In this document: piece after piece, positions 1-8,643 of the stretch
How positions within the stretch are numbered: the first letter of the stretch is position 1
How the letters are laid out: each line of letters begins with the position of its first letter
Source of the DNA: an uncultured bacterium
Lineage (GTDB): Bacteria > Cyanobacteriota > Vampirovibrionia > Gastranaerophilales > Gastranaerophilaceae
Assembly: GCA_949293185.1 (NCBI GenBank)
Contig: CASFCQ010000003.1
Span: forward strand, 1-63,571
DNA length: 63,571 nt
Direction of reading: 5' to 3'
Notes under the pieces: model-generated
The model's database searches: none
Seen by the model: only the letters and a program-made list of their open reading frames with translations
What the model was told of the DNA's origin: nothing
Translations under genes and position numbers: made by a program

Positions 1-2
1 GC

Positions 3-1409
3 GATCACTCAAATTTACTCCCCTTATTTACAAAAGATGTCGTAAACAGCACAGGGATGACTGCTTTTTCTTACGACGCAGGCGGAAAAATAGAAGCAAA
101 AGACAGATGTATCGATGAATTCGGTACTCAGGCAATATGGATGGGCGGACTTCCGGGGTTTAAGCTCCTTATTGATCTTACTGCCTATAAACTCGCAAAA
201 ATCAATCCTAATGTCGATGTCAGACTATTAAGAGATAAAGAACAATTAGGCGTAGCTCAGAAATATGCTAAAACGCTTAAAGATAAAAACATTTCTAAAA
301 CACTTAATCATGCTGTTAAAAACACAAAACTTGCTCAGGGTCTGTTCCTTGGAAAGTTTGCTGCTGCAACTGCATTAACTCTAGCATCTTTCTTTACTCT
401 TGTTAAAGTTAAACAGCACTATACTAAGAAAGAAATTGAAAAACAGTTCTGGGCAAAAAAATCAGAGCAGCATTTCTACAACAATAATGTAGCACAAAGC
501 CCTGCATTCAAAGCTTTTATGCCGGCAGGCGAGCAGCAAAAAGCTAACAACAAAAACGTTGCTTTCAAAGGTTTTGCGTCAAAAATTACAGATGTTATGT
601 TCGACCCTGTTAAAAACTTATTCATAGTAGATGCAGGTATTACCGGAGAAAGACTTATTGCTTCAAGAACAAAAACAGAATTCGCAGAGACAGCTATTAA
701 AGAAGGCAGTTTGTTGTTCTTCTTATATGTTGCCGGCAGATACGTGCAAGAAGGTATAGAAAAACTCAGCGAAAAATTAGGTAAACCTATCGGTTTGCAT
801 GCAGAAGTTCTTGCTTCCGGATATATGAAAGATTCAATTGTCTCCGGAAAAGCAGCTGAAGATGTAAAACAGGTTAAAGCTTTAACTAATGCAGTGAATG
901 CTGCTAAAGATAACTTTAAAGCTGACAAATCAGTAACGGCAAAGAATGAATTAATTAATGCAAAAAAGGCATTGTATGAATTTATTTATGATGCTAAAAA
1001 TCAGGATAATACAGTTATCAAGGCTGCTAAACATTCCGGTACAATAAAAACAATTGTAAACGGCAGCTGGTGGCAAAAACTTACAGGAAAAGCTGTTAAT
1101 ACACACAAAATTGATCCGCAAAAATACATTAAGATAGGTGATATTGATAATTGTGCCGACAACATTGAAAAACTCTACAAACAGGCTGTAAAACACAATA
1201 ACATTGAAGCATTCCTGAAAAAATGCAGAAATATGAAGATTGGCTCGGTTGCAGCAAATATGGGTATTACCTGCCTGTTCTTAGGTTTGATTGTTCCTTA
1301 CTCAATGATGAAATACAGAGAAAAACATCAAAACGGTAAAAAAGAATTCCATGTACAATCAGAAATAGAAAGACAGCTGGAACAAAGCTTTAAAGGCAGA
1401 GTTGCTTAA
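3..1409 (+). CDS. Membrane-associated hypothetical protein, 5' end cut by window edge
   Basis: I do not recognise this family. The reading frame stays open from the first ATG (position 57) back to the window edge at codon position 3, and the upstream codons read as normal protein, so the true start is probably outside the window. The ATG at 57 also lacks a convincing ribosome binding site. The visible part has about three hydrophobic stretches: near residues 95-118 counted from M57, near 216-230, and near 398-422. Basic and Lys-rich segments separate them, and the C-terminus is charged and probably cytoplasmic. An internal NKNVAFKGF segment resembles the short F-x-G motif near the N-termini of the proteins at 41062, 54150 and 55001. 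It converges on the gene at 1480. Function unknown. Confidence 0.75.
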   Translation, partial: DHSNLLPLFTKDVVNSTGMTAFSYDAGGKIEAKDRCIDEFGTQAIWMGGLPGFKLLIDLTAYKLAKINPNVDVRLLRDKEQLGVAQKYAKTLKDKNISKTLNHAVKNTKLAQGLFLGKFAAATALTLASFFTLVKVKQHYTKKEIEKQFWAKKSEQHFYNNNVAQSPAFKAFMPAGEQQKANNKNVAFKGFASKITDVMFDPVKNLFIVDAGITGERLIASRTKTEFAETAIKEGSLLFFLYVAGRYVQEGIEKLSEKLGKPIGLHAEVLASGYMKDSIVSGKAAEDVKQVKALTNAVNAAKDNFKADKSVTAKNELINAKKALYEFIYDAKNQDNTVIKAAKHSGTIKTIVNGSWWQKLTGKAVNTHKIDPQKYIKIGDIDNCADNIEKLYKQAVKHNNIEAFLKKCRNMKIGSVAANMGITCLFLGLIVPYSMMKYREKHQNGKKEFHVQSEIERQLEQSFKGRVA

Positions 1410-1479
1410 TTGTCAGAGAGCACATCCTTGTTGTTACAGGTGTTGATGTTGTAATACAATGGTTGAACTTAAGCGTATA

Positions 1480-2298
1480 TTAATTCGTAAGCGATTCAAA
1501 CAGTTTCTTTTCTGTTTTGTAGAGCACAATTTCGGATTGTATACGTTTTCTTTCTTCTTTTGTTAAATCATCTCTTTTTAGCAGTTCTTCATTTTCTTTT
1601 AACTTTTTATCAGCTTTATCAGCCTGTGTTTTCATCGTCTGAAGCGCGTTGTTTCCAAAAAACATTTTTTCATTATTGTCTGTAATGTCAAACATTTCAG
1701 ATTTATTTGTTGCTTCTGAAAAATCCGAGGGTTTAGTGTTAACTGTTGCGAGCGCCTGCTTCAATACGGAAGTAAACGCTGATACGTCAAAGCCTGTACC
1801 TTTAAGCGCAGCAACTGTGGATGACAGGCTTACCATTGTTTCTGATATCAGATATAAATCCATAATTTTTGTATTGGCTTCCATAGCAGCTGCTTGTATT
1901 TTATCCTCAATAAGTTTTATTTTCGATTTCTTTTCCGAATCACTTAAAAAAGGATTGTTCATAATATCTGCAATTTCAGATGCATATCCGTTTATAGCTG
2001 ATTTTAATGAGCTTATAATAGAATTTGCCTTTGAAGAAGCACTTAGTGCAACTGATGTAAGCTCATTTGCATTTAATTTGCTCAATATATCAGTATTATT
2101 AATCATCTTGTCAGCAAGATCCATTGCTGTGGCCATTTCTGTCATGTATTTGGCACTCAGCTGGCTTCTTGTTGAATCAATTTCAGACGTTTGCGTCTGA
2201 TTAAAAAAGTTTGAATCTTCTGTTGAATTTAGAGCTTTTGTTTCTTTTTTTTGTGATACTCTTTGGCTTATACCCGTGTTAAAGATGGCTATGTGCAT
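1480..2298 (-). CDS. Helical hypothetical protein
   Basis: A 272-residue protein I cannot assign. It has no signal peptide. It is predicted almost wholly helical, rich in Ala, Ser, Lys, Glu and Asn, with a C-terminal charged coiled-coil-like stretch (about residues 215-272). The N-terminal 55 residues are polar and probably disordered. An AGGGG ribosome binding site about 7 nt before the ATG supports the start. It lies downstream of the GNAT/rib operon on the same strand, separated by about 85 bp, so it may be the last gene of that operon or have its own promoter. Composition is that of a small structural or secreted helical protein, but that is inference only. Confidence 0.7.
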   Translation of the reverse strand: MHIAIFNTGISQRVSQKKETKALNSTEDSNFFNQTQTSEIDSTRSQLSAKYMTEMATAMDLADKMINNTDILSKLNANELTSVALSASSKANSIISSLKSAINGYASEIADIMNNPFLSDSEKKSKIKLIEDKIQAAAMEANTKIMDLYLISETMVSLSSTVAALKGTGFDVSAFTSVLKQALATVNTKPSDFSEATNKSEMFDITDNNEKMFFGNNALQTMKTQADKADKKLKENEELLKRDDLTKEERKRIQSEIVLYKTEKKLFESLTN

Positions 2299-2383
2299 AA
2301 ATTTACCCCTGAATAAATTAATGTGTAATTATTTTATCGGGCAAATAATAAATAACTTTAGGTGTTTAACTACAAACGTAACA

Positions 2384-3364
2384 TTACTTAACAGGTCTGT
2401 AAGCTTGCGGGTAATAGTAGTCTTCTTTAAATCCCATCCTGCGATACATTTTCAACGCCGGATAATTGTCTGTTTCTGTGCTGGCATTGACTTCCGAAAG
2501 GTGATTTAAATGTTTGGATATCAGTTTTGTCAGCGTAGTGTGCAGCATTGCCTCGCCGAGTCCTTTGCCGCAGTGTTCTTTTTTCATTCCTATAAGAGGA
2601 ATGTTTGCTATTTTACCTGCTGTTATATTTGCAAAGCATATGCCTACAGGCTTTTTATTATGCAAAAGTATACAGGAGCATTCCGGCAAAAATCTTCCGT
2701 AAATATTGCCTGTGATTTTAGCTACAATGTCTTTGCACCCTTCTTTTGAAGAAAATCTGGGGTCAAAAAGTGCATCAGATGTGTTGGCAAATGAAGAATT
2801 TACTACATTTACGACTTCATCTTTATATTTAGAGTCCCATTCAACTATTTTATATCCGTCAGGCAACGATTTTTGTTTGTATGATTTAAATATTTCCACA
2901 GAAGCTATATTAGAAAAAATCAATCTTTCAACAGCAAGACCCACAAGTTTAAAGCCATAATTGGTGATTTCCGGAGTAAATTCATCCTGACTGCCGAGCA
3001 TAGGATATGTTACAACTTTTTCGTTTATAATATCTTTATTTAATTCCATAAACTTATCCATAAGCAAACGTCTCTTATAGTTAAGGTTCTCCTCGCCGAG
3101 ACAATGGATAATGTTCAGCTCAAGCGCTTCGCTAATCTCTGTTGTGTAAACAAGAAATGCTGTTGGTATCTGTTCTTCAAAAAGGATAAGACATTTTATT
3201 AACCCGGCGTCTAAGCTTGCTGTAAACTCATCATACTCTAACGGCTCGAGTTCAAACTTGTAGAGAGAGTATGCTTTGTTTTTAAAATCATTATAAACGC
3301 CTTTAAAAATATTTTTATATTCGTCGTTGTATTCTTGTACTTTATAAGCTAAAGTTTCTGTCAT
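2384..3364 (-). CDS. Tandem GNAT acetyltransferase-like protein
   Basis: A 326-residue protein of the GNAT N-acetyltransferase superfamily with two GNAT-like halves. The C-terminal half (about 190-326) shows the usual acetyl-CoA core: a GKGLGEAML helix, then an NASTETDNYPALKMYRRMGF segment, which is the classic end of the fold. The N-terminal half (about 1-160) is more divergent. The ATG overlaps the ribBA stop codon by one base (TAATG), so translation is probably coupled. Being last in a flavin-related operon does not reveal the substrate. Such proteins usually acetylate small amines, peptides or protein N-termini; which one applies here is unknown. Confidence 0.85.
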   Translation of the reverse strand: MTETLAYKVQEYNDEYKNIFKGVYNDFKNKAYSLYKFELEPLEYDEFTASLDAGLIKCLILFEEQIPTAFLVYTTEISEALELNIIHCLGEENLNYKRRLLMDKFMELNKDIINEKVVTYPMLGSQDEFTPEITNYGFKLVGLAVERLIFSNIASVEIFKSYKQKSLPDGYKIVEWDSKYKDEVVNVVNSSFANTSDALFDPRFSSKEGCKDIVAKITGNIYGRFLPECSCILLHNKKPVGICFANITAGKIANIPLIGMKKEHCGKGLGEAMLHTTLTKLISKHLNHLSEVNASTETDNYPALKMYRRMGFKEDYYYPQAYRPVK

Positions 3365-4647
3365 TATACTTGCTCCATAGTTTCTTTTATTTTGTCTATT
3401 TCAAGCAAATGATGCATTTTATTTGCTTTTGTGCAGAGATATCTATAATTATATTTTGTGCATTCAGAGTCAACATGTACTCTTTCAACTATTTCCAGCC
3501 CGTAGCCCTCCAATCCGACTATTTTTTGAGGGTTGTTTGTTATAAGCTTAAACCTTTTAAAGCCTAAATCCAACAGGATTTGCGCCCCATCGCCGTAATC
3601 TCTTAAATCTGAATTAAACCCGAGTGATAAATTTGCCTGAACAGTATCTTCACCTTTGTCCTGCAGAGCATATGCCTTTATTTTATTAACAATGCCGATG
3701 CCTCTGCCTTCGTGATTCATTAGATACACAACAGCTCCTTTGCCGTAGCGCTCAATCATTTGCATGGAATTTTGAAGCTGGCTGTTGCAGTCGCATCTCA
3801 AGCTGTGGAATGTATCACCCGTCAAACATATACTGTGCATTCTCACAAGAGGTATTTTATCTGAACCGTCATCTTTTAATAATGCCACGTGTTCCTGTCC
3901 TGTTAATGCGTGTCTGTATCCGATTAAAGTAAATGTTCCAAATGCCGTAGGCAAAGTAACCTGAGCTTCTCTTATCATCAGTTTTTCATTTTTAAGACGG
4001 TATGCAATAAGCTGAGCTACAGTTATAAATTTTAAATTATGCTTATCAGCAAACTTTTTTAAGTCGTCGCGTCTTGCCATTGATCCGTCAGGGTTAACTA
4101 TTTCGCAGCAAACACCAACATCCTTAAGTCCTGCCAGCCTGCACAAGTCAACAGCAGCTTCTGTATGCCCCACTCTTTCTAGTACACCGCCCTGTTTGGC
4201 GATAAGAGGAAAAATATGACCTGGCTGTCTGAAATCTGAAGCTATTGCTTTATCAGAAGCCATAAGCTTAAGCGTAACTGAACGGTCAAACGCAGACACA
4301 CCTGTTGTAACACCGTATTTGGGGTCTGCATCAATAGTCTGGGTAAATGCTGTGCCTTTTATGTCAGTGTTGTGTTTAACCATATAATCAAGTCCGAGTT
4401 TTCTTGCCCTGGACAAACTGATTGGTGCGCAAAGCACGCCCTTTGCTTCTGTTATAATAAAGTTAACAATCTCAGGCGTAGCAAATTCTGCAGCACAGAT
4501 TAAGTCGCCTTCGTTTTCTCTTGATTCATCATCAGCGATTATAACCATAGAACCGTTTTTTATAGCTTCTATTGCTTCTTCTACGGTATCGAAATCGAAA
4601 TTTGTATTGTTTTTGTCTGCATCTTTTATATTTTCAAGTACTGACAT
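3364..4647 (-). CDS. ribBA: Bifunctional DHBP synthase / GTP cyclohydrolase II
   Basis: This enzyme starts both branches of riboflavin synthesis. The N-terminal domain makes 3,4-dihydroxy-2-butanone 4-phosphate from ribulose 5-phosphate; the C-terminal domain opens GTP. The N-terminal half (about 15-215) has the acidic DDESRENEGDLICAAEF loop, RQPGHIFPL and GHTEAAVDLCRLAG. The C-terminal half (about 220-415) has the zinc-binding cysteines of CLTGDTFHSLRCDCNSQ, then EGRGIGIVNKIKAYALQDKG and the TNNPQK segment. Length 427 is usual for RibBA. It directly follows ribE with no gap and overlaps the GNAT gene by one base. No ribD or ribH is in the window, and no FMN riboswitch precedes the unit. Confidence 0.97.
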   Translation of the reverse strand: MSVLENIKDADKNNTNFDFDTVEEAIEAIKNGSMVIIADDESRENEGDLICAAEFATPEIVNFIITEAKGVLCAPISLSRARKLGLDYMVKHNTDIKGTAFTQTIDADPKYGVTTGVSAFDRSVTLKLMASDKAIASDFRQPGHIFPLIAKQGGVLERVGHTEAAVDLCRLAGLKDVGVCCEIVNPDGSMARRDDLKKFADKHNLKFITVAQLIAYRLKNEKLMIREAQVTLPTAFGTFTLIGYRHALTGQEHVALLKDDGSDKIPLVRMHSICLTGDTFHSLRCDCNSQLQNSMQMIERYGKGAVVYLMNHEGRGIGIVNKIKAYALQDKGEDTVQANLSLGFNSDLRDYGDGAQILLDLGFKRFKLITNNPQKIVGLEGYGLEIVERVHVDSECTKYNYRYLCTKANKMHHLLEIDKIKETMEQV

Positions 4648-5301
4648 TTAAAGAAACCCGTTTCTTTCTAATAAATTCATATCAATGGTAGTGGCATTCT
4701 TGCTATTATTATCATTCGATAATAAATATTTTTCAACATATTTTGCAATTACATCAGTTTCAATATTAACTAAATCCTCTGTTTTTAGATACTTTAGGGT
4801 CGTATTTGCGTATGTATGCGGTATCACTGCTATTTTAAAAACATTATCATTAATATCTGCAACGGTAAGGCTTATTCCGTTTATAGTTACAGAACCTTTG
4901 CGTATAATTTGTCTTGCAAGTGAGTTATCTGTCAAAAAAGTAAATACAAAAGATTCTCCGTCTTTTTCAATGCGTTGCAGTTTGGCAGTGCCGTCAATGT
5001 GACCGCTGACAATATGACCATCCAGTCTGTCACATAGGCGCAGTGTTCTTTCAAGGTTGACGTAGTGTCCTGCAGTTAAATTATTAAATGTTGTTACTCT
5101 GAGTGTTTCAGAGGAGGCAAAAACTTTAAATCCTTGCGGCAATATTTCCGTAACAGTCTGGCAAGCACCGTTAACAGCGACACTATCGCCTATTTTTAGA
5201 CCTTCAAGTATTTTTGTACATCCTATAGTCAGATAAAGCGAATTATTTCCTTTATCTGCTCTGATGACTTTGCCTATTTCTTCTACTAAGCCTGTAAACA
5301 T
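4648..5301 (-). CDS. ribE: Riboflavin synthase alpha subunit
   Basis: This enzyme dismutates two molecules of 6,7-dimethyl-8-ribityllumazine to riboflavin and a pyrimidine product. It begins with the signature MFTGLVEEIG and consists of two lumazine-binding repeats. The first runs from 1 to about 95 and the second from about 96 to 190; they are linked by VSGHIDGTAKL. Length 217 is typical. It sits immediately upstream of ribBA on the same strand and 28 bp after the FAD oxidoreductase, so the flavin pathway is co-transcribed with a flavin user. No clear Shine-Dalgarno sequence precedes the ATG. Confidence 0.96.
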   Translation of the reverse strand: MFTGLVEEIGKVIRADKGNNSLYLTIGCTKILEGLKIGDSVAVNGACQTVTEILPQGFKVFASSETLRVTTFNNLTAGHYVNLERTLRLCDRLDGHIVSGHIDGTAKLQRIEKDGESFVFTFLTDNSLARQIIRKGSVTINGISLTVADINDNVFKIAVIPHTYANTTLKYLKTEDLVNIETDVIAKYVEKYLLSNDNNSKNATTIDMNLLERNGFL

Positions 5302-5329
5302 ATATATACTTTAACATAAAAATGCAATG

Positions 5330-6604
5330 TTATAGTTTGCCTAATATTCTGGCTACATCTTTAGCGGCAGCCTCTCCCATAGAAAAGCATGAGGACTGTA
5401 TTCTCAGGGCAGCCTGTGCTTCAAAGTCAGCAGAGACTATTCTTCCCGCTATATAAAGATTATCATATCCTGATGCTTTCAGACACTCGATGGGCAGTTC
5501 GTAATCTGCCTTTGTAGGCTGAAGAGTTGAGCCGTCTTTTGAGTAAGAGTGTATATCAATAGGATAATCAGCGTGTAATACAGGATTATCATAGGTTTTT
5601 CCGCTTAAAATATCCTCTTTGGTATATATTTTCTGACCTTCAACCCTTCTTGATTCGCGTATACCAACCATATCAGCCATATTAGAAATGTATGAACGTT
5701 CAAACCCCGGAAAATATTTCTTTAAGAAACAATAAAGATGCCAAATCTGCTTTCTTGCAAGGGTTAGAGCCTTAGAACGCGCAAAAGGATCAAGAGGGTC
5801 AATATCTTTATCCAGCTGTATTCTCGGGCAGTTCAAGGAAATAGAACCCGGCATCCCGGGTATGCTGAATATCTGGAAATAGGCAGTATCTGATATAGTC
5901 AAATCACCGTTTTTAACGGCCTCATCAAATATCGGCTTTAATGCCCAGTGTCTGTTGTTATCCCAGGTACATGCAGTAGACAAGTGTATTTCGCCGTTTA
6001 CTTCACAAACAGTTGTGACATTCCTGTCTTTGTCTGTTTCTAACAGCCAGTCAGCAAATTTTTTCATATCAATATTCGAGATTTGAAAGCGCAAAGTCAT
6101 TGGTTGTCTGGATTTTGGATTTTTTAGCATTTTATTTTTTAAAGCTTGAGAAAAATTTCCATCTCCTGTTGCGTCTACAAAATATAACGAATCGATATAT
6201 AATGATAACATTTTTGAAGAAACACAAACCGATTTAACCAATCTATTTTCTGTAAAAGCGTTAATTATTTCTGTATTATACAAGATGTCGCAATTTACTT
6301 TTTCAAGCATACTGTCTAATGCAAGTTTTGACAGCTCGGGATTGAACCATCCTCGATTACCGTCACAGTATGTGATTTGACCGTTGAATCTTTTTAGTTC
6401 TTCTATAAAATCATTGTAAAATTCGCAATTTATATCACACGTGTTGGATTTCATAACCGGCATTACAAGAGCAGAGGTCATTGTTCCGCCAAGATGTATT
6501 CTTTTTTCAATCACAAGAGTTTTGAGTCCGTATTTTGCTCCTATATAACCTGCAGCAACACCGGCTGTTCCGCCTCCGCATACTGTTAAATCATATTGAG
6601 TCAT
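5330..6604 (-). CDS. FAD-dependent oxidoreductase (FAD_oxidored family)
   Basis: A 424-residue flavoprotein of the FAD_oxidored type. The N-terminus carries the dinucleotide fold (CGGGTAGVAAGYIGAKYG, then an acidic VIEK at the second strand) followed by LGGTMTSALVMP. The middle has VDATGDGNFSQ. The C-terminal FAD clamp is GRIVSADFEAQAALRIQ, with SCFSMGEAAA after it. Substrate is unknown; family members act on diverse small molecules. The gene overlaps the upstream MnmC-type methyltransferase by 14 bp, and a GGAG binding site lies within that gene. Close coupling to a tRNA U34 methyltransferase is notable because MnmC itself is a methyltransferase fused to a different FAD oxidoreductase. Whether this protein acts on tRNA is speculation. 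Confidence 0.9.
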   Translation of the reverse strand: MTQYDLTVCGGGTAGVAAGYIGAKYGLKTLVIEKRIHLGGTMTSALVMPVMKSNTCDINCEFYNDFIEELKRFNGQITYCDGNRGWFNPELSKLALDSMLEKVNCDILYNTEIINAFTENRLVKSVCVSSKMLSLYIDSLYFVDATGDGNFSQALKNKMLKNPKSRQPMTLRFQISNIDMKKFADWLLETDKDRNVTTVCEVNGEIHLSTACTWDNNRHWALKPIFDEAVKNGDLTISDTAYFQIFSIPGMPGSISLNCPRIQLDKDIDPLDPFARSKALTLARKQIWHLYCFLKKYFPGFERSYISNMADMVGIRESRRVEGQKIYTKEDILSGKTYDNPVLHADYPIDIHSYSKDGSTLQPTKADYELPIECLKASGYDNLYIAGRIVSADFEAQAALRIQSSCFSMGEAAAKDVARILGKL

Positions 6605-7682
6605 AATTATTCTCCGTTTTGTATTTTTTTATAAATTGGCTTGAAGACATAAGCGATGATTCGGACTTGTCTTTCTCATAGCGCTCAATAATTTCCTGCG
6701 GTGATGAATTCAATGAACTGTCACGATAATATATTCCCGCTTTTGTTTGCATGAGTCCAGTATCGTAATCATCTAATTTGTTTTTTATAAGTCTTGCATC
6801 GGGTGATGCTATAGTTCCGCAGTGTCTATTGTTTTTATCAAACAACTTGCCTGCATAAAATCCGCTATCTATCATTGCATGTCTTACAGCAGCTGAGTTT
6901 GAATAAGTAACCATTAAGCAATCTTTCTTTGAGAGTCTGTAAAGTTCATTAAAGAAATCAATAGTCCATAAAGTCGGAAGCTTAGAAGGTGTAAAAGCAT
7001 CCAAAAATATAATGTCATACTTATCCGTCATACCTTGAACTGTGATTCTAGCATCGTCAAAATATGGTTTAATTATAAAATTCTTTAATTTAAAGCCTCT
7101 CAAAGGTCTTTTAATGCGCTGCGATATACATTGATAATATATATTATGTAAAAACGAATTATTTTTACCTAGCGGGGTATAACTATACCCGAGATAATGA
7201 AATTTTTGCATTAAAGACCTGTAAAATGGCTCAAAAAATTTTTTGTTATTTGAATCTGACATTAACAATTTTAATAAATCTTTGTTATCATAAATTTCAT
7301 TAATGAGAGACGATGACAAGATATAGGAAACCTCAGGATATTTTTTAAACAAATTGTCTTTGATAAAAGGAGAAATTGTTACAAGATTTTTATCGTACTC
7401 CAATATATCAATATAAACTTTGCCTTTATATTTTGTTTCAATAATTTTTTTTAATAAAGTCTTTGTGTTGTATCCGATACCATAACATATATCAAGAACT
7501 TTTAGATTCTTTCTTGTACTAAAATTATTTACAAAATCCAGAGGCGTTATAAATTTATCTTGCGCCTCTTCCTGTGCTCCATATATAGAATGGTATACAT
7601 CATCTACAGTTTTGTTATACAGTCCTGTTGATTTATCTTTTGTAAAATTGAATTCAAAGTAGTTATCATTTTTTATATCCAT
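6591..7682 (-). CDS. MnmC/MnmD-type tRNA methyltransferase domain protein
   Basis: A 363-residue SAM-dependent methyltransferase of the Methyltransf_30 family. This is the domain which in MnmC makes mnm5(s2)U at tRNA wobble uridine. Motifs: an N-terminal DDVYHSIYGAQEEAQDKF, the SAM loop VLDICYGIGYNTK, and the catalytic LDAFTPSKLPTLW followed by TYSNSAAVRHAM. There is no fused C-terminal FAD domain, so it is a stand-alone (MnmD-like) form. A long insertion lies between the SAM loop and the catalytic motif. A TATAAT box ends 7 nt before the ATG and there is no Shine-Dalgarno sequence, so the mRNA may be leaderless. It is first in the operon with the FAD oxidoreductase, ribE and ribBA. Confidence 0.88.
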   Translation of the reverse strand: MDIKNDNYFEFNFTKDKSTGLYNKTVDDVYHSIYGAQEEAQDKFITPLDFVNNFSTRKNLKVLDICYGIGYNTKTLLKKIIETKYKGKVYIDILEYDKNLVTISPFIKDNLFKKYPEVSYILSSSLINEIYDNKDLLKLLMSDSNNKKFFEPFYRSLMQKFHYLGYSYTPLGKNNSFLHNIYYQCISQRIKRPLRGFKLKNFIIKPYFDDARITVQGMTDKYDIIFLDAFTPSKLPTLWTIDFFNELYRLSKKDCLMVTYSNSAAVRHAMIDSGFYAGKLFDKNNRHCGTIASPDARLIKNKLDDYDTGLMQTKAGIYYRDSSLNSSPQEIIERYEKDKSESSLMSSSQFIKKYKTENNYDSI

Positions 7683-7751
7683 ATTTATTATTATAAAATT
7701 AATATCTTATAAGTGCTATTTGTAAAGTTAATTTTATCAATGTATAACGCA

Positions 7752-7807
7752 ACGATACATAACGATAAAACTTGAACTCCACACCAAATATTATCAATAT
7801 GTATCGT
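7752..7807. promoter_or_regulatory. Candidate operator: inverted and direct repeats of an ACGATA core
   Basis: The 298-bp divergent spacer between the methyltransferase operon and the response regulator contains ACGATACATA at 7752-7761 and its exact inverse TATGTATCGT at 7798-7807. A second ACGATA lies at 7762, ten bases (one helical turn) after the first. A further TATCGA lies near 7846. The arrangement is typical of a cooperative regulator site; the adjacent response regulator is the obvious candidate binder, but this is inference. The rest of the spacer is AT-rich with nothing else recognisable. Confidence 0.35.
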
Positions 7808-7980
7808 GTCGATTTACTGTTGCATTAAAAATATTATCATTATATATCGAAATGTAATAAATTATTTTTAAATTTTAAGATAGAAAATTATGCTACACAA
7901 AAAAATTTTCCGGTGATGTAGTTTTATCTGGCTTTAATTATATTTTAATTAGAAAAATTCACACGAGAGAGGAATTTGTT

Positions 7981-8643
7981 ATGAAATCAATATCACTTCT
8001 TATGGTTGAAGACCATAAGTTACTCAGGGTTGGTCTTAAATCGCTTTTTAACGATACACCGGACATAAAGTTGGTTGCTGAGGCAGAAACAGGTAAAGAG
8101 GCAGTAGACAAAGCCAGACTTCTTAAGCCGGATGTTATTCTTATGGATATAGGGCTGCCTGACATATCCGGAATAGACGCTACACGTAGAATACTGTCAA
8201 ACAGCCCTGAGCAAAAGGTTATCATGCTTACATCGCATATTGATGAGAAAGAAGTGATGAGTGCTTTGAACGCGGGTGCTTATGCATATGTTATAAAAGA
8301 TATCAATACCGAAATACTCCTTATGGTAATAAAAACAGTTAATGACGGTGCTATATGGCTCGACCCGCAGGTAGTGCCGCTTATACGCGACAAATCATCC
8401 TGTTTTATCCCTCAAAAACAAACATCCAGAGCCGCATTCAGGGCACAACACGGAAACCTCACGGAAAGAGAATACGAGGTTTTGAAGCTTGTAGTCGACG
8501 GTCAATCCAATGCACAGATAGCCAATACACTTACAATAAGCGAGCATACTGCCAAAGCTCACGTATGCAATATTATACAAAAGCTGGTTGTTGATGACAG
8601 AACACAGGCTGCAGTAAAAGCTATCAAAGAAGGTTTAGTTTGA
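7981..8643 (+). CDS. NarL/LuxR-family response regulator (orphan)
   Basis: A 220-residue two-component regulator. The receiver domain (1-120) has the acidic pair E10-D11, phospho-acceptor D56 in LMDIGLPD, the Thr/Ser switch in MLTSH and a conserved Lys in YVIKD. The DNA-binding LuxR-type helix-turn-helix (about 152-215) begins at LTEREYEVLKLVVDGQSN and continues with ANTLTISEHTAKAHV. An AGAGAGG binding site lies about 8 nt upstream. No histidine kinase is nearby, so the partner is elsewhere. Its 3' end overlaps that of etfA by 9 bp on the opposite strand. Target genes are unknown; the repeats in its own upstream spacer are candidate autoregulatory sites. Confidence 0.93.
   Translation: MKSISLLMVEDHKLLRVGLKSLFNDTPDIKLVAEAETGKEAVDKARLLKPDVILMDIGLPDISGIDATRRILSNSPEQKVIMLTSHIDEKEVMSALNAGAYAYVIKDINTEILLMVIKTVNDGAIWLDPQVVPLIRDKSSCFIPQKQTSRAAFRAQHGNLTEREYEVLKLVVDGQSNAQIANTLTISEHTAKAHVCNIIQKLVVDDRTQAAVKAIKEGLV

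Noticed and set aside
1410-1479. A terminator between the first two converging genes
   Set aside because: No stem with a T-run could be found in the 70 bp.
5302-5329. An FMN riboswitch before the riboflavin genes
   Set aside because: The gap before ribE is 28 bp, and the operon start at 7682 has no FMN-riboswitch sequence.
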